This document shows, piece by piece, positions 55,674 through 64,000 of a stretch of DNA of 64,000 nt (positions within the stretch are counted from its first letter, which is position 1; the number at the start of each line of letters is the position of its first letter). The stretch is from Bacteroidota bacterium (GTDB lineage: Bacteria > Bacteroidota > Ignavibacteria > Ignavibacteriales > Melioribacteraceae). Below the pieces are notes generated by a model. That model saw nothing but the letters and a program-made list of their open reading frames with translations. It was not told the DNA's origin and searched no databases. Made by a program: the position numbers and the translations under genes. Where the stretch lies: assembly GCA_018829205.1 (NCBI GenBank), contig JAHJUE010000030.1:62001-126000 (forward strand). Reading direction: 5' to 3'.

Positions 55674-56504
55674 ATGGTTTTAGATACTATTCAAGAAGTG
55701 CACGATTCATTAAATGTTGCTGCTGAAAAGGGTGAAGATACCAGCTGGATATTACACCATATTTTAGACAGTAAAGAAATATTCGGATTATTTACTTTAC
55801 CCGAAATACATTTGTTTGGAATTGATTTAACTATTACCAACCATGTTGTTTTTATGTGGCTGGCTATGATTATTTTGGGAATTATTTTTTCAAAAGTTTC
55901 CAGGTCATATAAAAAATCTTTGGTGCCTAAAGGATTAACCAATCTTATGGAAATATTTATCATCTTTGTTAGGGATGATATAGTAAAACCTACAATTGGA
56001 AAAGGTTATGAGAAATTCCTGCCGTATTTGCTTACGGTTTTCTTTTTTATTTTAACTTGCAATTTCCTGGGTTTAATTCCCGGTGGCGCAACGGCAACAA
56101 GCAACATATCTGTTACGGCCACCCTGGCTACTATTTCTTTTGTTGTTATTCAAGCCGGCGGAATTATGAAAAACGGTTTCTTCGGATACTTTAAAGGTTT
56201 AATGCCTCATGGTCTTCCTACATGGCTGCTGCCTATTATGTTTGTTGTGGAAGTATTAGGTTTGTTCACAAAACCGTTCGCGTTGGCTATAAGGCTGTTT
56301 GCAAATATGTCCGCGGGGCATATTGTTATTTTGGCTCTGCTTGGTTTAATTTTTATTTTGAAAACTTATTTTGTAATTCCGGTTTCAATCGGATTCGCTT
56401 TGTTTATATATTTATTGGAAATACTTGTAGCGTTAATTCAAGCATATATTTTTACAATGTTGTCATCCTTATTTATAGGAATGGCTGTTCATCAGGATCA
56501 TTAA
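55674..56504 (+). CDS. atpB: ATP synthase F0 subunit a
   Basis: 276 aa integral membrane proton channel subunit. An N-terminal extension carries HDSLNVAAEKGEDTSWILHHILD; then five or six membrane helices. The helix with the essential arginine reads KPFALAIRLFANMSAGH, and LIPGGATATSNISVTATLA is typical of subunit a in this superphylum. Works with the c ring encoded next. Confidence 0.95.
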   Translation: MVLDTIQEVHDSLNVAAEKGEDTSWILHHILDSKEIFGLFTLPEIHLFGIDLTITNHVVFMWLAMIILGIIFSKVSRSYKKSLVPKGLTNLMEIFIIFVRDDIVKPTIGKGYEKFLPYLLTVFFFILTCNFLGLIPGGATATSNISVTATLATISFVVIQAGGIMKNGFFGYFKGLMPHGLPTWLLPIMFVVEVLGLFTKPFALAIRLFANMSAGHIVILALLGLIFILKTYFVIPVSIGFALFIYLLEILVALIQAYIFTMLSSLFIGMAVHQDH

Positions 56505-56534
56505 TAAAATAAAATCTATACAGGAGGAAGTTAA

Positions 56535-56753
56535 ATGGAATTTGCATATTTAGCGGCTGGTTTTGGCGCTGCGTTAACAATTATCGGCGGTGCATTTGGT
56601 ATTGGTAAATTAGCTAGTTCTGCAATGGAAGCAAGCGGTCGTCAGCCTGAAGCTGCAGGCGATATCAGAACTTCAATGATTATTGCCGCTGCTCTTATTG
56701 AAGGCATCTCATTGTTTGCATTGGTTATTTGTATTTTATTAGCGTTAAAGTAA
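56535..56753 (+). CDS. atpE: ATP synthase F0 subunit c
   Basis: 72 aa hairpin of two helices: FAYLAAGFGAALTIIGGAFGIG, a polar loop SGRQPEAAGDIR, and AALIEGISLFALVICILLAL carrying the ion-binding Glu in IEG. The residue after Glu is Gly, not the Ser/Thr of sodium-binding rings, so proton coupling is expected (inference). A very strong CAGGAGGAAG ribosome binding site suits the high copy number of subunit c. Confidence 0.96.
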   Translation: MEFAYLAAGFGAALTIIGGAFGIGKLASSAMEASGRQPEAAGDIRTSMIIAAALIEGISLFALVICILLALK

Positions 56754-56761
56754 TTTATTAT

Positions 56762-56785
56762 GGAGTGTATCTTATTTTGCACTCC
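56762..56785 (+). promoter_or_regulatory. Hairpin between atpE and atpF
   Basis: GGAGTG (56762-56767) pairs with CACTCC (56780-56785), loop 12 bases, directly after the atpE stop. No strong T tract follows, so it may serve as an mRNA processing or stabilising hairpin or partial terminator that raises c-subunit output. Confidence 0.45.
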
Positions 56786-56816
56786 CTTACTTTAATAAAA
56801 TTTTAAGGATAATTTT

Positions 56817-57362
56817 ATGCCTGCATTTTTAAATATTGCTTTTTTTGCTTTGCTAAGCGGCGGCGAAAAAGGCGGACTTCTTGATGTTAATCCGGGACTA
56901 ATAATTTGGACCGTGGTTACATTTATTATTCTGTTGTTTATACTGAAAAAGATGGCCTGGAAGCCTATTCTTGGTTCTTTAAATGAAAGAGAAAATTTCA
57001 TTAAGGATTCGTTGGAAAAAGCCGAAAAAGCACAGCAGGAAGCTTTAAAACTTCTTGAAGAAAATAAAACTAATCTTGCCAAAGCTGAGGAAGAGTCGCA
57101 GAAAATAATCGCTCAGGGTAGAGATTACGCTGAGAAGTTGAAAAGCCAGATTATTGAAGAAAGTAAAATACAAGGCAAGAAAATGGTCGAAGCGGCTTCT
57201 TCAGAAATTGAAAGAAAGAACCGCGAAGCTTTTGAAAGATTAAAAGATCAAATAGCAGATATAGCCGTTAATGCAGCCGAAAAAATTATCCGCGAAAGTT
57301 TGGATAAAGAAAAACAGAAATCTATAGTTGATAAATTTATTGATCAGTTACCTAAGAATTAG
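56817..57362 (+). CDS. atpF: ATP synthase F0 subunit b
   Basis: 181 aa. One N-terminal membrane helix (GLIIWTVVTFIILLFILKKMAWKPI), then a long charged helix (residues about 55-150) that forms the peripheral stalk, ending in the delta-binding region. Typical length and composition. Two bases separate it from atpH. Confidence 0.94.
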   Translation: MPAFLNIAFFALLSGGEKGGLLDVNPGLIIWTVVTFIILLFILKKMAWKPILGSLNERENFIKDSLEKAEKAQQEALKLLEENKTNLAKAEEESQKIIAQGRDYAEKLKSQIIEESKIQGKKMVEAASSEIERKNREAFERLKDQIADIAVNAAEKIIRESLDKEKQKSIVDKFIDQLPKN

Positions 57363-57364
57363 TA

Positions 57365-57925
57365 ATGAGTGATTTTAATATTTCCACTAGATATGCATCC
57401 GCTTTATTAAGTCTTTCTGAAGAAAAGAAAATATTTGATAAAGTATCCGAAGACATTGAATTTGTTTTTAATACATTCTTTGCCTCCAAAGAATTCAGAA
57501 TATTTTTAGCTAATCCGGTAATTGACGAAATCAAAAAAAAATCCGTTATCGAAGAAATATTTGTTTCAAAAATTTCTTCCGATACTATGAACTTTTTGCT
57601 TTTTATAATTAATAAAGGAAGAGAGAAATATATCTTCCAGGTGGCTAAAAGATTTATTGAACTAAGGGATAAAAAACTGGGTTTTGTTAACGTTGAAGTA
57701 AAAAGCGCGTTGGATTTAAGCGAAGATCAAAAAAATCAGCTTACTAATAGATTAAAAGATTATACCGGCAAACAAGTCCGGCTAAAATATAAAATTGATT
57801 CGTCAATAATTGGCGGATTTGTTGCAAGAATTGGAGATACAATAATTGATGCATCAATTCTTCAGCAGCTAAAATCTTTGAGACATAAGTTCTCCGAAGA
57901 TTATTCATTAATAAACTTGAATTAG
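57365..57925 (+). CDS. atpH: ATP synthase F1 subunit delta
   Basis: 186 aa. N-terminal helical bundle ([35 protein letters not shown]) and C-terminal [54 protein letters not shown], cited here in part, which is the OSCP/delta signature. Joins the peripheral stalk to the alpha subunits. Lies between atpF and atpA as usual. Confidence 0.94.
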   Translation: MSDFNISTRYASALLSLSEEKKIFDKVSEDIEFVFNTFFASKEFRIFLANPVIDEIKKKSVIEEIFVSKISSDTMNFLLFIINKGREKYIFQVAKRFIELRDKKLGFVNVEVKSALDLSEDQKNQLTNRLKDYTGKQVRLKYKIDSSIIGGFVARIGDTIIDASILQQLKSLRHKFSEDYSLINLN

Positions 57926-57941
57926 ATTTAAGGAATATAAA

Positions 57942-59492
57942 ATGGCAGAAGTAAGACCAGATGAAGTTTCTGCAATATTAAGAAAACAATTGTCAGGATT
58001 TGAAAACGAAGTTGATGTTTATGATGTGGGAACCGTTCTTCAAGTTGGCGACGGTATCGCGCGTGTTTATGGATTATCAGAGGTAATGGCAAGTGAACTT
58101 GTTGAATTCCCAAACGGCGTTATGGGAATGGTTCTTAATCTTGAAGAAGACAGCGTTGGATGCGTTCTTTTCGGCGAGTCGCAGCTTATTAAAGAAGGTG
58201 ATACGGTTAAAAGAACAAAAAGAGTTGCTTCATTTCCTGTAGGCGATAAAATGTTAGGCAGAGTTGTAACTCCGCTTGGTGAACCTGTTGACGGTAAAGG
58301 ATCAATTCAGCACGAAAAATATATGCCTATTGAAAGAAAAGCATTAGGTGTTGTTGACCGTCAGCCCGTTGTTGAACCTCTTCAGACAGGTATTACTGCC
58401 GTTGATGCAATGATTCCCATTGGACGAGGACAAAGAGAATTAATTATTGGCGACAGGCAGACAGGTAAAACTGCGGTTGCTCTCGATGCTATTATAAATC
58501 AGAAATGGACACATTCTGAAGAAGCTAAAAATGTAGGGGTTGATCCTGTTTTTTGCGTTTATGTTGCTATCGGGCAAAAAGCATCAACAGTTGCACAGGT
58601 GCTTGCAAAGCTCGAAGAAAGCGGCGCTATGCCTTATACAACAATTATTTCAGCTCCGGCTTCAACGCCCGCTCCTTTGCAGTACATAGCTCCTTATTCT
58701 GGCGCGACTCTGGGAGAATATTTTAGAGATAAAGGTCAGCATGCGCTTGTAGTTTATGACGATCTTTCAAAACAAGCCGTTGCTTACCGTGAACTTTCTC
58801 TGCTGCTTCGCAGACCTCCGGGACGTGAAGCTTATCCGGGTGATGTGTTTTATCTCCATTCAAGATTGCTGGAAAGAGCGTCAAAGATCAGTAAAAGACT
58901 TGGCGGCGGTAGTTTAACTGCACTGCCTATTATTGAAACACAGCAAGGCGACGTTTCAGCTTATATTCCTACTAACGTAATTTCAATTACAGACGGACAG
59001 ATTTATCTTGAACCGAACTTATTTAATGCAGGCGTTAGGCCAGCTATAAATGTTGGTATATCGGTTTCCCGAGTTGGGGGAAATGCTCAGATTAAAGCTA
59101 TGAAAAAAGTAGCCGGATCGTTAAAACTGGATTTAGCACAATATAGAGAATTGGAAGCATTCGCGAAATTCGGTTCCGATCTTGATAAAGCTACTAAAAG
59201 AACACTTTCAAAAGGCGCTCGTTTGGTTGAGCTTCTTAAACAAGGACAATATGTTCCAATTCCGGTTGAAAAACAGGTCGTTAGTGTGTTTTTAGGGACT
59301 AATAATTTTTTTGAAGAAATTGAAGTCTCGGACGTTAAAAGATTTGAAAGAGAATTTTTGGAATTTATTGATGTAAAAAATCCTGAGGTTTTTCAGGATA
59401 TAAGAACTTCAAAAGTTCTTGGAGACGAAACAAAAGAAAAAATTGAAAACGCTGCTAAAGAATTCTTAGGTAAATTCAAAAAAAGCAGTTAA
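57942..59492 (+). CDS. atpA: ATP synthase F1 subunit alpha
   Basis: 516 aa. Beta-barrel start ([17 protein letters not shown]), nucleotide-binding P-loop [55 protein letters not shown] (alpha signature, shown in part), SVSRVGG and the C-terminal helical domain. Non-catalytic subunit of the F1 head. AAGG ribosome binding site. Confidence 0.97.
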   Translation: MAEVRPDEVSAILRKQLSGFENEVDVYDVGTVLQVGDGIARVYGLSEVMASELVEFPNGVMGMVLNLEEDSVGCVLFGESQLIKEGDTVKRTKRVASFPVGDKMLGRVVTPLGEPVDGKGSIQHEKYMPIERKALGVVDRQPVVEPLQTGITAVDAMIPIGRGQRELIIGDRQTGKTAVALDAIINQKWTHSEEAKNVGVDPVFCVYVAIGQKASTVAQVLAKLEESGAMPYTTIISAPASTPAPLQYIAPYSGATLGEYFRDKGQHALVVYDDLSKQAVAYRELSLLLRRPPGREAYPGDVFYLHSRLLERASKISKRLGGGSLTALPIIETQQGDVSAYIPTNVISITDGQIYLEPNLFNAGVRPAINVGISVSRVGGNAQIKAMKKVAGSLKLDLAQYRELEAFAKFGSDLDKATKRTLSKGARLVELLKQGQYVPIPVEKQVVSVFLGTNNFFEEIEVSDVKRFEREFLEFIDVKNPEVFQDIRTSKVLGDETKEKIENAAKEFLGKFKKSS

Positions 59493-59587
59493 TATTAGGG
59501 TGAAATAAAATATTTAAATGCCAATTTCGAAATTTTCAAAAAAAGGAAAATTTTCGGTTGGTATTTTATGCATTATTAGAAAATTAT

Positions 59588-60472
59588 ATGGCAACTTTAA
59601 GAGATATAAAAAGAAGAATTGTTGGTGTAAAAAACACCCAGCAAATTACCAAAGCAATGAAAATGGTTTCCGCGGCCAGATTGAGAAGAGCTCAGGAAAA
59701 CATTATAAATGCGCGCCCTTATTCCAGAAAAATTGCTGAGGTTCTTTCAAACTTATTAAGTATTGAAAAGAATTTAGTTAATCCTCTTTTTGAAAAAAGG
59801 GAAGTCAAAAAGGTAGCGATTGTTATTGTTACTTCCGATAGAGGTCTTTGCGGCGCTTTTAATATGAATGTGATAAGAGAAGCCGAACTTACAATTAAAA
59901 GCAATTTTGCCGAAATGAATGAAGCCGGAAATGTATTGTTATATTGTGCCGGTAAAAAAGGTGTCGACTATTTTTCTAAACGCAATTATAAAATTGAAGG
60001 ATCGTATCCCGGAATTTTTTCTAATCTAGATTTTTCATTCGCCTCAAAATTAGTTGCCGATCTTAAAGAGAAATTTATTAATAAAGAAGTTGACGAAGTT
60101 CTGATCGTATACAATGCTTTTAAATCTGTTGTTCAGCAGGAATTAAAAGTTACTAAATTTTTACCTGTTCAGACTATTGAACAAAAATATGAACCAAATT
60201 CAAAACAAATTGAATACATATATGAACCTGATAAGGCGACGATAATAAATTCGCTGGTTCCAAGACATTTAAATGCGCAGATGTGGACATCGCTGCTTGA
60301 TTCTTACGCTGCCGAACTTGGCGCAAGAATGACTGCAATGGATATGGCTACTGAAAACGCGAAAGATTTAATAAGATCATTGCAGATTAAATACAATAAA
60401 GAAAGACAGGCTGCAATTACAACTGAAATTTTGGAAATTGTGTCGGGAGCCAATGCGTTGAAAAACGCATAA
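59588..60472 (+). CDS. atpG: ATP synthase F1 subunit gamma
   Basis: 294 aa from ATG 59588, giving the standard MATLRDIKRRIVGVKNTQQITKAM start; an in-frame ATG at 59558 would add ten atypical residues. Central stalk subunit: VTSDRGLCGAFN in the Rossmann-like part and C-terminal SLLDSYAAELGARMTAMDMAT. It is the last ATP synthase gene here; the beta and epsilon genes are absent. Confidence 0.95.
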   Translation: MATLRDIKRRIVGVKNTQQITKAMKMVSAARLRRAQENIINARPYSRKIAEVLSNLLSIEKNLVNPLFEKREVKKVAIVIVTSDRGLCGAFNMNVIREAELTIKSNFAEMNEAGNVLLYCAGKKGVDYFSKRNYKIEGSYPGIFSNLDFSFASKLVADLKEKFINKEVDEVLIVYNAFKSVVQQELKVTKFLPVQTIEQKYEPNSKQIEYIYEPDKATIINSLVPRHLNAQMWTSLLDSYAAELGARMTAMDMATENAKDLIRSLQIKYNKERQAAITTEILEIVSGANALKNA

Positions 60473-60527
60473 ATTATATAGATAGAATTAATTTTCTTTT
60501 TTTTTATTTTCTGAAAAATTTTGTATT

Positions 60528-61859
60528 ATGCTTGAAGACTTAACATTAAAGTTAGAAAAGGCTCTTAAAAAAGTAACCGGACAGGGAAGATTAACCGAAA
60601 ATAATATTTCGGATACGCTTCGAGAAATTAGACTTGTTCTTTTAGATGCTGATGTTAATTATAAAATTACCAAGCAGTTTATTGAAGATGTTAAAATTAA
60701 AGCCCTTGGTCAGGAAGTTTTAACTTCCGTTACTCCGGGTCAGCTTATCACAAAAATTATTTATGATGAGCTTACTAAATTAATGGGCGGACAAAGATCT
60801 GAACTGAATTTAAACGCGTCGGGACCTACGGTTATTTTGCATGTTGGTCTTCAAGGTTCAGGTAAAACAACATTTAGCGCTAAACTAGCTAAATATTTAA
60901 AAGATAAAAAAAGAAATGTTCTTTTAACGGCTTGCGATATTTACAGACCGGCGGCTGTTGAACAGTTAAGATTGCTTGGAAAACAAATTGACGTTCCTGT
61001 GTTTTCTATTGACGGTTCAAATGACGCTGTAAAAATTGCCGAAGAATCGCTTAAATATGCGAAGGAAAACGGACTAAACACAGTTATTATTGATACTGCC
61101 GGACGTCTGCATGTTGACGAAGTATTGATGGATGAAGTATCGGCGATTAAAGAAAAAGTAAAACCGACTGAAACTTTATTTGTAGTTGATTCGATGACAG
61201 GTCAGGATGCCGTAAACTCTGCAAAAGCTTTTCACGACAGAGTAAATTTTGACGGTATTGTTCTTACAAAACTTGATGGTGATTCAAGAGGCGGATGCGC
61301 TCTTTCTATTAAAGCTGTTGTCTCCAAACCTATAAAATTTATTAGTCTTGGCGAAAAATTGGATTCAATTGAAATTTTTCATCCTGAAAGATTAGCTTCA
61401 AGAATTTTAGGTAAGGGAGATATTGTTTCTTTAGTTGAAAAAGCTCAGGAACAGTTTGATGAAAAAGAAGCCGACGATCTCGAAAAAAGACTGATGCAGA
61501 ATAAATTTGATTTCGAAGATTTTCTTAAGCAGATTAAAATGCTTAAAAAAATGGGCTCAATGAAATCACTGTTAGCAATGGTGCCGGGATTAAATAAACA
61601 GATTAAGAATACGGATATTGATGATAAACAGTTAGTAAAGGTTGAATCAATTATTCAATCGATGACAGAAACTGAAAGATCAAATCCTAAATTATTAAAT
61701 GGAAGCAGAAGAAAACGAATTGCAAAAGGAAGCGGTAACTCAATTCAAGAAGTGAACCGCTTAATTAAACAATTTGGCGAAATGCAGAAAATGATGAAAA
61801 TGTTCTCGGGAAAATCAGGTAAGAGAATTCCCAATTTAAAAAACTTGAATTTTAATTGA
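60528..61859 (+). CDS. ffh: Signal recognition particle protein Ffh (SRP54)
   Basis: 443 aa SRP GTPase. N domain, G domain with GLQGSGKTTFSAKLA, DTAGRLHVDE and TKLDGDSRGGCALS, then a methionine-rich M domain (KQIKMLKKMGSMKSLL, GSGNSIQEVNRLIKQFGEMQKMMKMF) that binds signal peptides and 4.5S RNA. Starts the conserved ffh-rpsP-khpA-rimM-trmD-rplS string. Confidence 0.97.
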   Translation: MLEDLTLKLEKALKKVTGQGRLTENNISDTLREIRLVLLDADVNYKITKQFIEDVKIKALGQEVLTSVTPGQLITKIIYDELTKLMGGQRSELNLNASGPTVILHVGLQGSGKTTFSAKLAKYLKDKKRNVLLTACDIYRPAAVEQLRLLGKQIDVPVFSIDGSNDAVKIAEESLKYAKENGLNTVIIDTAGRLHVDEVLMDEVSAIKEKVKPTETLFVVDSMTGQDAVNSAKAFHDRVNFDGIVLTKLDGDSRGGCALSIKAVVSKPIKFISLGEKLDSIEIFHPERLASRILGKGDIVSLVEKAQEQFDEKEADDLEKRLMQNKFDFEDFLKQIKMLKKMGSMKSLLAMVPGLNKQIKNTDIDDKQLVKVESIIQSMTETERSNPKLLNGSRRKRIAKGSGNSIQEVNRLIKQFGEMQKMMKMFSGKSGKRIPNLKNLNFN

Positions 61860-61892
61860 TTGTTTATAAATTAACGTGGAGGAAATAATAAC

Positions 61893-62366
61893 TTGGCTGT
61901 TAAGTTAAGATTACGTAGAATGGGCAAAAAAAGACAACCTGTTTATAAGGTTGTAGCTGCTGATGTCCGTTCGCCTAGAGATGGAAAAATTATTGAAGCT
62001 ATTGGTTTGTATAATCCTAAAACCAATCCGGCAATTATGGATATTAAAGAAGATAGAGCTCTTTATTGGTTAGGTGTCGGCGCTCAGCCTACAGATACGG
62101 TAAAAAATATTCTTTCGAAAAAAGGTATTCTCTTAAAAAAGGATTTGCAGGATCAAGGCAAATCTGAAGAAGAAATAAATGCTCAGATCGGCGAATGGAA
62201 TAAATTACAGGAAGCTAAACAAGCTTCAAAAGTAGGTAAGAAAAAAGACGTATCCGCTGCTGCGGGAGATAAAAAACCTGAAGTAAAAGCTGAAGAGAAA
62301 ATTGAATCAGAAACTGAAAGTGCACAGGAAGATAAGGGTGCTGCTTCCGAAAATACTGAAGCTTAA
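61893..62366 (+). CDS. rpsP: 30S ribosomal protein S16 with long C-terminal tail
   Basis: 157 aa, TTG start supported by TGGAGG at 61877-61882. The S16 core is VKLRLRRMGKKRQPVYKVVAADVRSPRDGK..., followed by IEAIGLYNPKTNP and RALYWLGVGAQPTDTVKNIL. After residue about 90 comes a Lys/Glu/Ala-rich tail (KKDVSAAAGDKKPEVKAEEK and onward), roughly doubling the common length. Tails of this kind occur in Bacteroidota-related S16 proteins. Confidence 0.94.
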   Translation: MAVKLRLRRMGKKRQPVYKVVAADVRSPRDGKIIEAIGLYNPKTNPAIMDIKEDRALYWLGVGAQPTDTVKNILSKKGILLKKDLQDQGKSEEEINAQIGEWNKLQEAKQASKVGKKKDVSAAAGDKKPEVKAEEKIESETESAQEDKGAASENTEA

Positions 62367-62374
62367 GAATACTT

Positions 62375-62404
62375 TTTCTTACTATCTGACGTAAGAAAGA
62401 TAGT
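62375..62404 (+). promoter_or_regulatory. Two mutually exclusive hairpins between rpsP and khpA
   Basis: TTTCTTAC (62375-62382) can pair with GTAAGAAA (62391-62398); alternatively ACTATCT (62381-62387) can pair with AGATAGT (62398-62404). The two stems share bases, so only one can form. No T tract follows. A regulatory switch is possible but chance cannot be excluded. Confidence 0.35.
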
Positions 62405-62486
62405 GTAGTGAACGTGTTTTATTTTGAGTAAGGTATGCGCTTTATAATAAAAGCCCCGATTCTCTTAATAATCTATAGGTATTCTC

Positions 62487-62720
62487 ATGAAAGAATTCGT
62501 TGAATTTATTGCAAAACACCTTGTGGATAATCCCGATAGTGTCAGCATCGAGGAAGCTAATCCCAACGAAAAAACTATTGAACTTACTCTTAAAGTTGGA
62601 GCTGATGATGTTGGTAAAGTTATCGGCAAACAAGGTAAAACTGCTCAAGCAATGAGAACCTTACTTACGGCAATTGCTGCAAAAGAAGGTAAAAGAGCAA
62701 TACTGAAAATTCTTGATTAG
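62487..62720 (+). CDS. khpA: KH-domain RNA-binding protein KhpA
   Basis: 77 aa, a single KH domain. The RNA-binding GxxG loop is in VGKVIGKQGKTAQAMRTLLTA. N-terminal MKEFVEFIAKHLVDNPDSV is typical of the YlqC/KhpA family. Usually partners with KhpB; located between rpsP and rimM as in many bacteria. Confidence 0.93.
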   Translation: MKEFVEFIAKHLVDNPDSVSIEEANPNEKTIELTLKVGADDVGKVIGKQGKTAQAMRTLLTAIAAKEGKRAILKILD

Positions 62721-62738
62721 TATTATGCTGCTTTTATT

Positions 62739-63257
62739 GTGAATGATTTCTTTTTAATCGCAGAAATAAGAGCCGTTTATAATTCTCGGGGGCATTTATC
62801 AATAATTTCTTTTACTGATTTTCCTGATAGGTTTTTTAAGTTAAAAGAAGTTTATATTGATGTTTTTGGCGCAAAAAAACTTTTTGAAGTTGAACACGTT
62901 GAAAACATAAAAGGAAACTTTGTTCTCAAACTTAAAAATTTTGACTCGGTTGAAGATGTTGAAGTTTTTATAGGGAAGAAAATTTATGTTAAACCGGAAG
63001 ATAGCGTCAAACTTCCGGAATATACATATTTTATCCATGATTTAATCGGATGCAAAGTTTTTATAAATTCTAAGTTCTTTGGTTCACTGGTTGACGTTCT
63101 TAATTTGCCCGCGAACGATGTTTATGTTATAAAAGGTGCGGAAGGAAATGAAATTATGTTCCCGGCATTAAAAAAGTATATTGTAAGTTTTAACGCCGAA
63201 GAAAAAATATTAAACCTGGAAGTTGAAGAAGATTTTTTTGATGAAGATGAGAATTGA
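62739..63257 (+). CDS. rimM: Ribosome maturation factor RimM
   Basis: 172 aa, GTG start. N-terminal barrel (FLIAEIRAVYNSRGHLSIISFTDFPDRFFKL) replaces the usual GxxGxxGE pattern with a divergent form; the C-terminal PRC barrel includes YTYFIHDLIGCKVF and VYVIKGAEGNEIMFPALKKYIVSF. Assists 30S assembly around S19. Identified from domain order and the neighbouring trmD. Ends inside the trmD start region. Confidence 0.85.
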   Translation: MNDFFLIAEIRAVYNSRGHLSIISFTDFPDRFFKLKEVYIDVFGAKKLFEVEHVENIKGNFVLKLKNFDSVEDVEVFIGKKIYVKPEDSVKLPEYTYFIHDLIGCKVFINSKFFGSLVDVLNLPANDVYVIKGAEGNEIMFPALKKYIVSFNAEEKILNLEVEEDFFDEDEN

Positions 63258-63927
63258 CATAATTTCGGCTGTACCTGATTCCTTAAAGTGCTTTCTTAAT
63301 ACAAGCATTAATAAAAGAGCACAGGATAAAAATCTTGTGGAAATTTATGTTCATAATCTAAGAGATTATGCGCATGATAAACACAAACAGATTGACGACA
63401 AACCTTTTGGAGGCGGACCCGGTATGCTTCTTAAACCGGAACCGTTTTTTGAGTGTATTGAAAAATTAATATGCGAACGCAAATACAAACATATTATTTT
63501 TACTACTCCTAAAGGAAAAATATTTAATCAGAAAATAGCAAACAGATTTTCAATGGCCGATAATATTTTATTTATTGCCGGGCATTATAAAGGAATTGAC
63601 GATAGAGTACGAGAACGTTTTTCAACAGATGAAATTTCAATTGGAAATTTTGTTCTAAGCGGAGGGGAACTCCCCGCTTTAATGATTGCCGATGCAATTA
63701 TAAGATTAATTCCCGGCGTTCTTAACGATAGTGAATCGGCACTTAATGACTCTTTAATGGACGGTGATTTTATTGAAGCGCCTTTTTATACCCGTCCAGC
63801 TGAATTTAAAGGAATGAAAGTTCCCGACGTACTGCTCTCAGGCGATTTCGGGAAAATTGATATGTGGAAAGAAGAGCAGTCAAAAGTTTTAACAGAAAAG
63901 TGGAAAAAAATAAACAGTACGGAGTAA
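63247..63927 (+). CDS. trmD: tRNA (guanine-N1)-methyltransferase TrmD
   Basis: 226 aa from ATG 63247 (MRIDIISAVPDSL), overlapping the rimM stop by 11 bases; ATG 63241 is an alternative. SPOUT-class methyltransferase modifying G37 of tRNAs. GGGPGMLLKPEP, GHYKGIDDRVRE and the trefoil-knot SAM-binding region IGNFVLSGGELPALMI are all present, with DGDFIEAPFYTRP near the end. Confidence 0.96.
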   Translation: MRIDIISAVPDSLKCFLNTSINKRAQDKNLVEIYVHNLRDYAHDKHKQIDDKPFGGGPGMLLKPEPFFECIEKLICERKYKHIIFTTPKGKIFNQKIANRFSMADNILFIAGHYKGIDDRVRERFSTDEISIGNFVLSGGELPALMIADAIIRLIPGVLNDSESALNDSLMDGDFIEAPFYTRPAEFKGMKVPDVLLSGDFGKIDMWKEEQSKVLTEKWKKINSTE

Positions 63928-63930
63928 ACG

Positions 63931-64000
63931 ATGGATAAATTAAATGATTTAGTTGCTGGAACTGCAAACCCCGACTTCGCTCAATTTAATGTTGGAGATA
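63931..64000 (+). CDS. rplS: 50S ribosomal protein L19, 5' end
   Basis: Only the first 23 codons are in the window (MDKLNDLVAGTANPDFAQFNVGD). The FNVGD start of the L19 barrel and the position 3 bases after trmD, in a ffh-rpsP-khpA-rimM-trmD string, support rplS. A GGAG ribosome binding site (63921-63924) overlaps the end of trmD. Confidence 0.8.
   Translation, partial: MDKLNDLVAGTANPDFAQFNVGD

Noticed and set aside
59518-59739. 73-codon frame overlapping the start of atpG
   Set aside because: Out of frame with the certain gamma subunit and without family features.
1-64000. tRNA, rRNA, 4.5S RNA, transposase and phage genes
   Set aside because: I looked for conserved tRNA arms, rRNA words and recombinase or transposase proteins and saw none; a covariance-model search would be needed to exclude small RNAs.

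Overview
The window is a 64 kb, AT-rich, gene-dense piece of chromosome in which every supported gene lies on the + strand. The gene content suggests a Gram-negative member of the Bacteroidota/Chlorobiota superphylum, most likely Ignavibacteria-like (inference). Grounds: a type IX-style C-terminal sorting domain, a PorV/PorQ-type barrel, a GWxTD-related protein, an F-type ATP synthase cluster that stops after the gamma gene (no atpD/atpC, as in Chlorobi and Bacteroidetes), lipid A acyltransferase and GT9 genes, and frequent AAGGAG-type ribosome binding sites with TAATG/ATGA coupling. No tRNA, rRNA, insertion sequence or CRISPR array was recognised.

Layout. (1) 1-11478: a tightly coupled dcw cluster, murE(partial)-murF-mraY-murD-ftsW-murG-murC-ftsQ-ftsA-ftsZ, closed by a large nested hairpin/terminator. 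(2) 11702-12523: an outer-membrane-like protein whose 5' end is interrupted by a palindromic repeat. (3) 12707-28540: a surface polysaccharide cluster (rfbB, Wza-like export protein, Wzz-like protein, glycosyltransferases, Wzx, Wzy-like protein, LhgO-like oxidase, WbaP-type initiating transferase, and a GT2 fused to a degenerate WbaP-like module). The part from about 14.7 to 21.9 kb looks more AT-rich and foreign by eye. (4) 28543-40129: mostly housekeeping genes, accA, thioesterase, a second flippase, dut, dnaE, FabL-like reductase, acyl-CoA dehydrogenase, thioredoxin, serA. (5) 40130-47943: a long leader, then a TonB-dependent receptor, a large secreted protein with a sorting domain and a PorV/PorQ-like barrel, ended by a clear terminator. 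(6) 48151-51427: GWxTD-like protein, lipid A acyltransferase-like protein, GT9 heptosyltransferase-like protein. (7) 51476-55046: M23 peptidase, an actin-like protein whose nucleotide motifs are in circularly permuted order, a TPR protein and a bactofilin. (8) 55046-60472: ATP synthase atpZ/I-B-E-F-H-A-G. (9) 60528-64000: ffh-rpsP-khpA-rimM-trmD-rplS(partial).

The most interesting object is the gene at 52459-53490. It reads as a ParM/MreB-like actin fold cut in the first beta-hairpin, so that the phosphate-1 motif (DIGNSTT) sits at the extreme C-terminus, while the protein begins with the segment that normally follows that motif (FPSII). It lies between an M23 cell-wall peptidase and a TPR-bactofilin pair, which suggests a cell-shape or envelope module. 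Other points worth a second look: the GT2/degenerate phosphoglycosyltransferase fusion, the internally duplicated Wza-like protein, and the palindromic element translated in frame inside a signal-peptide region.
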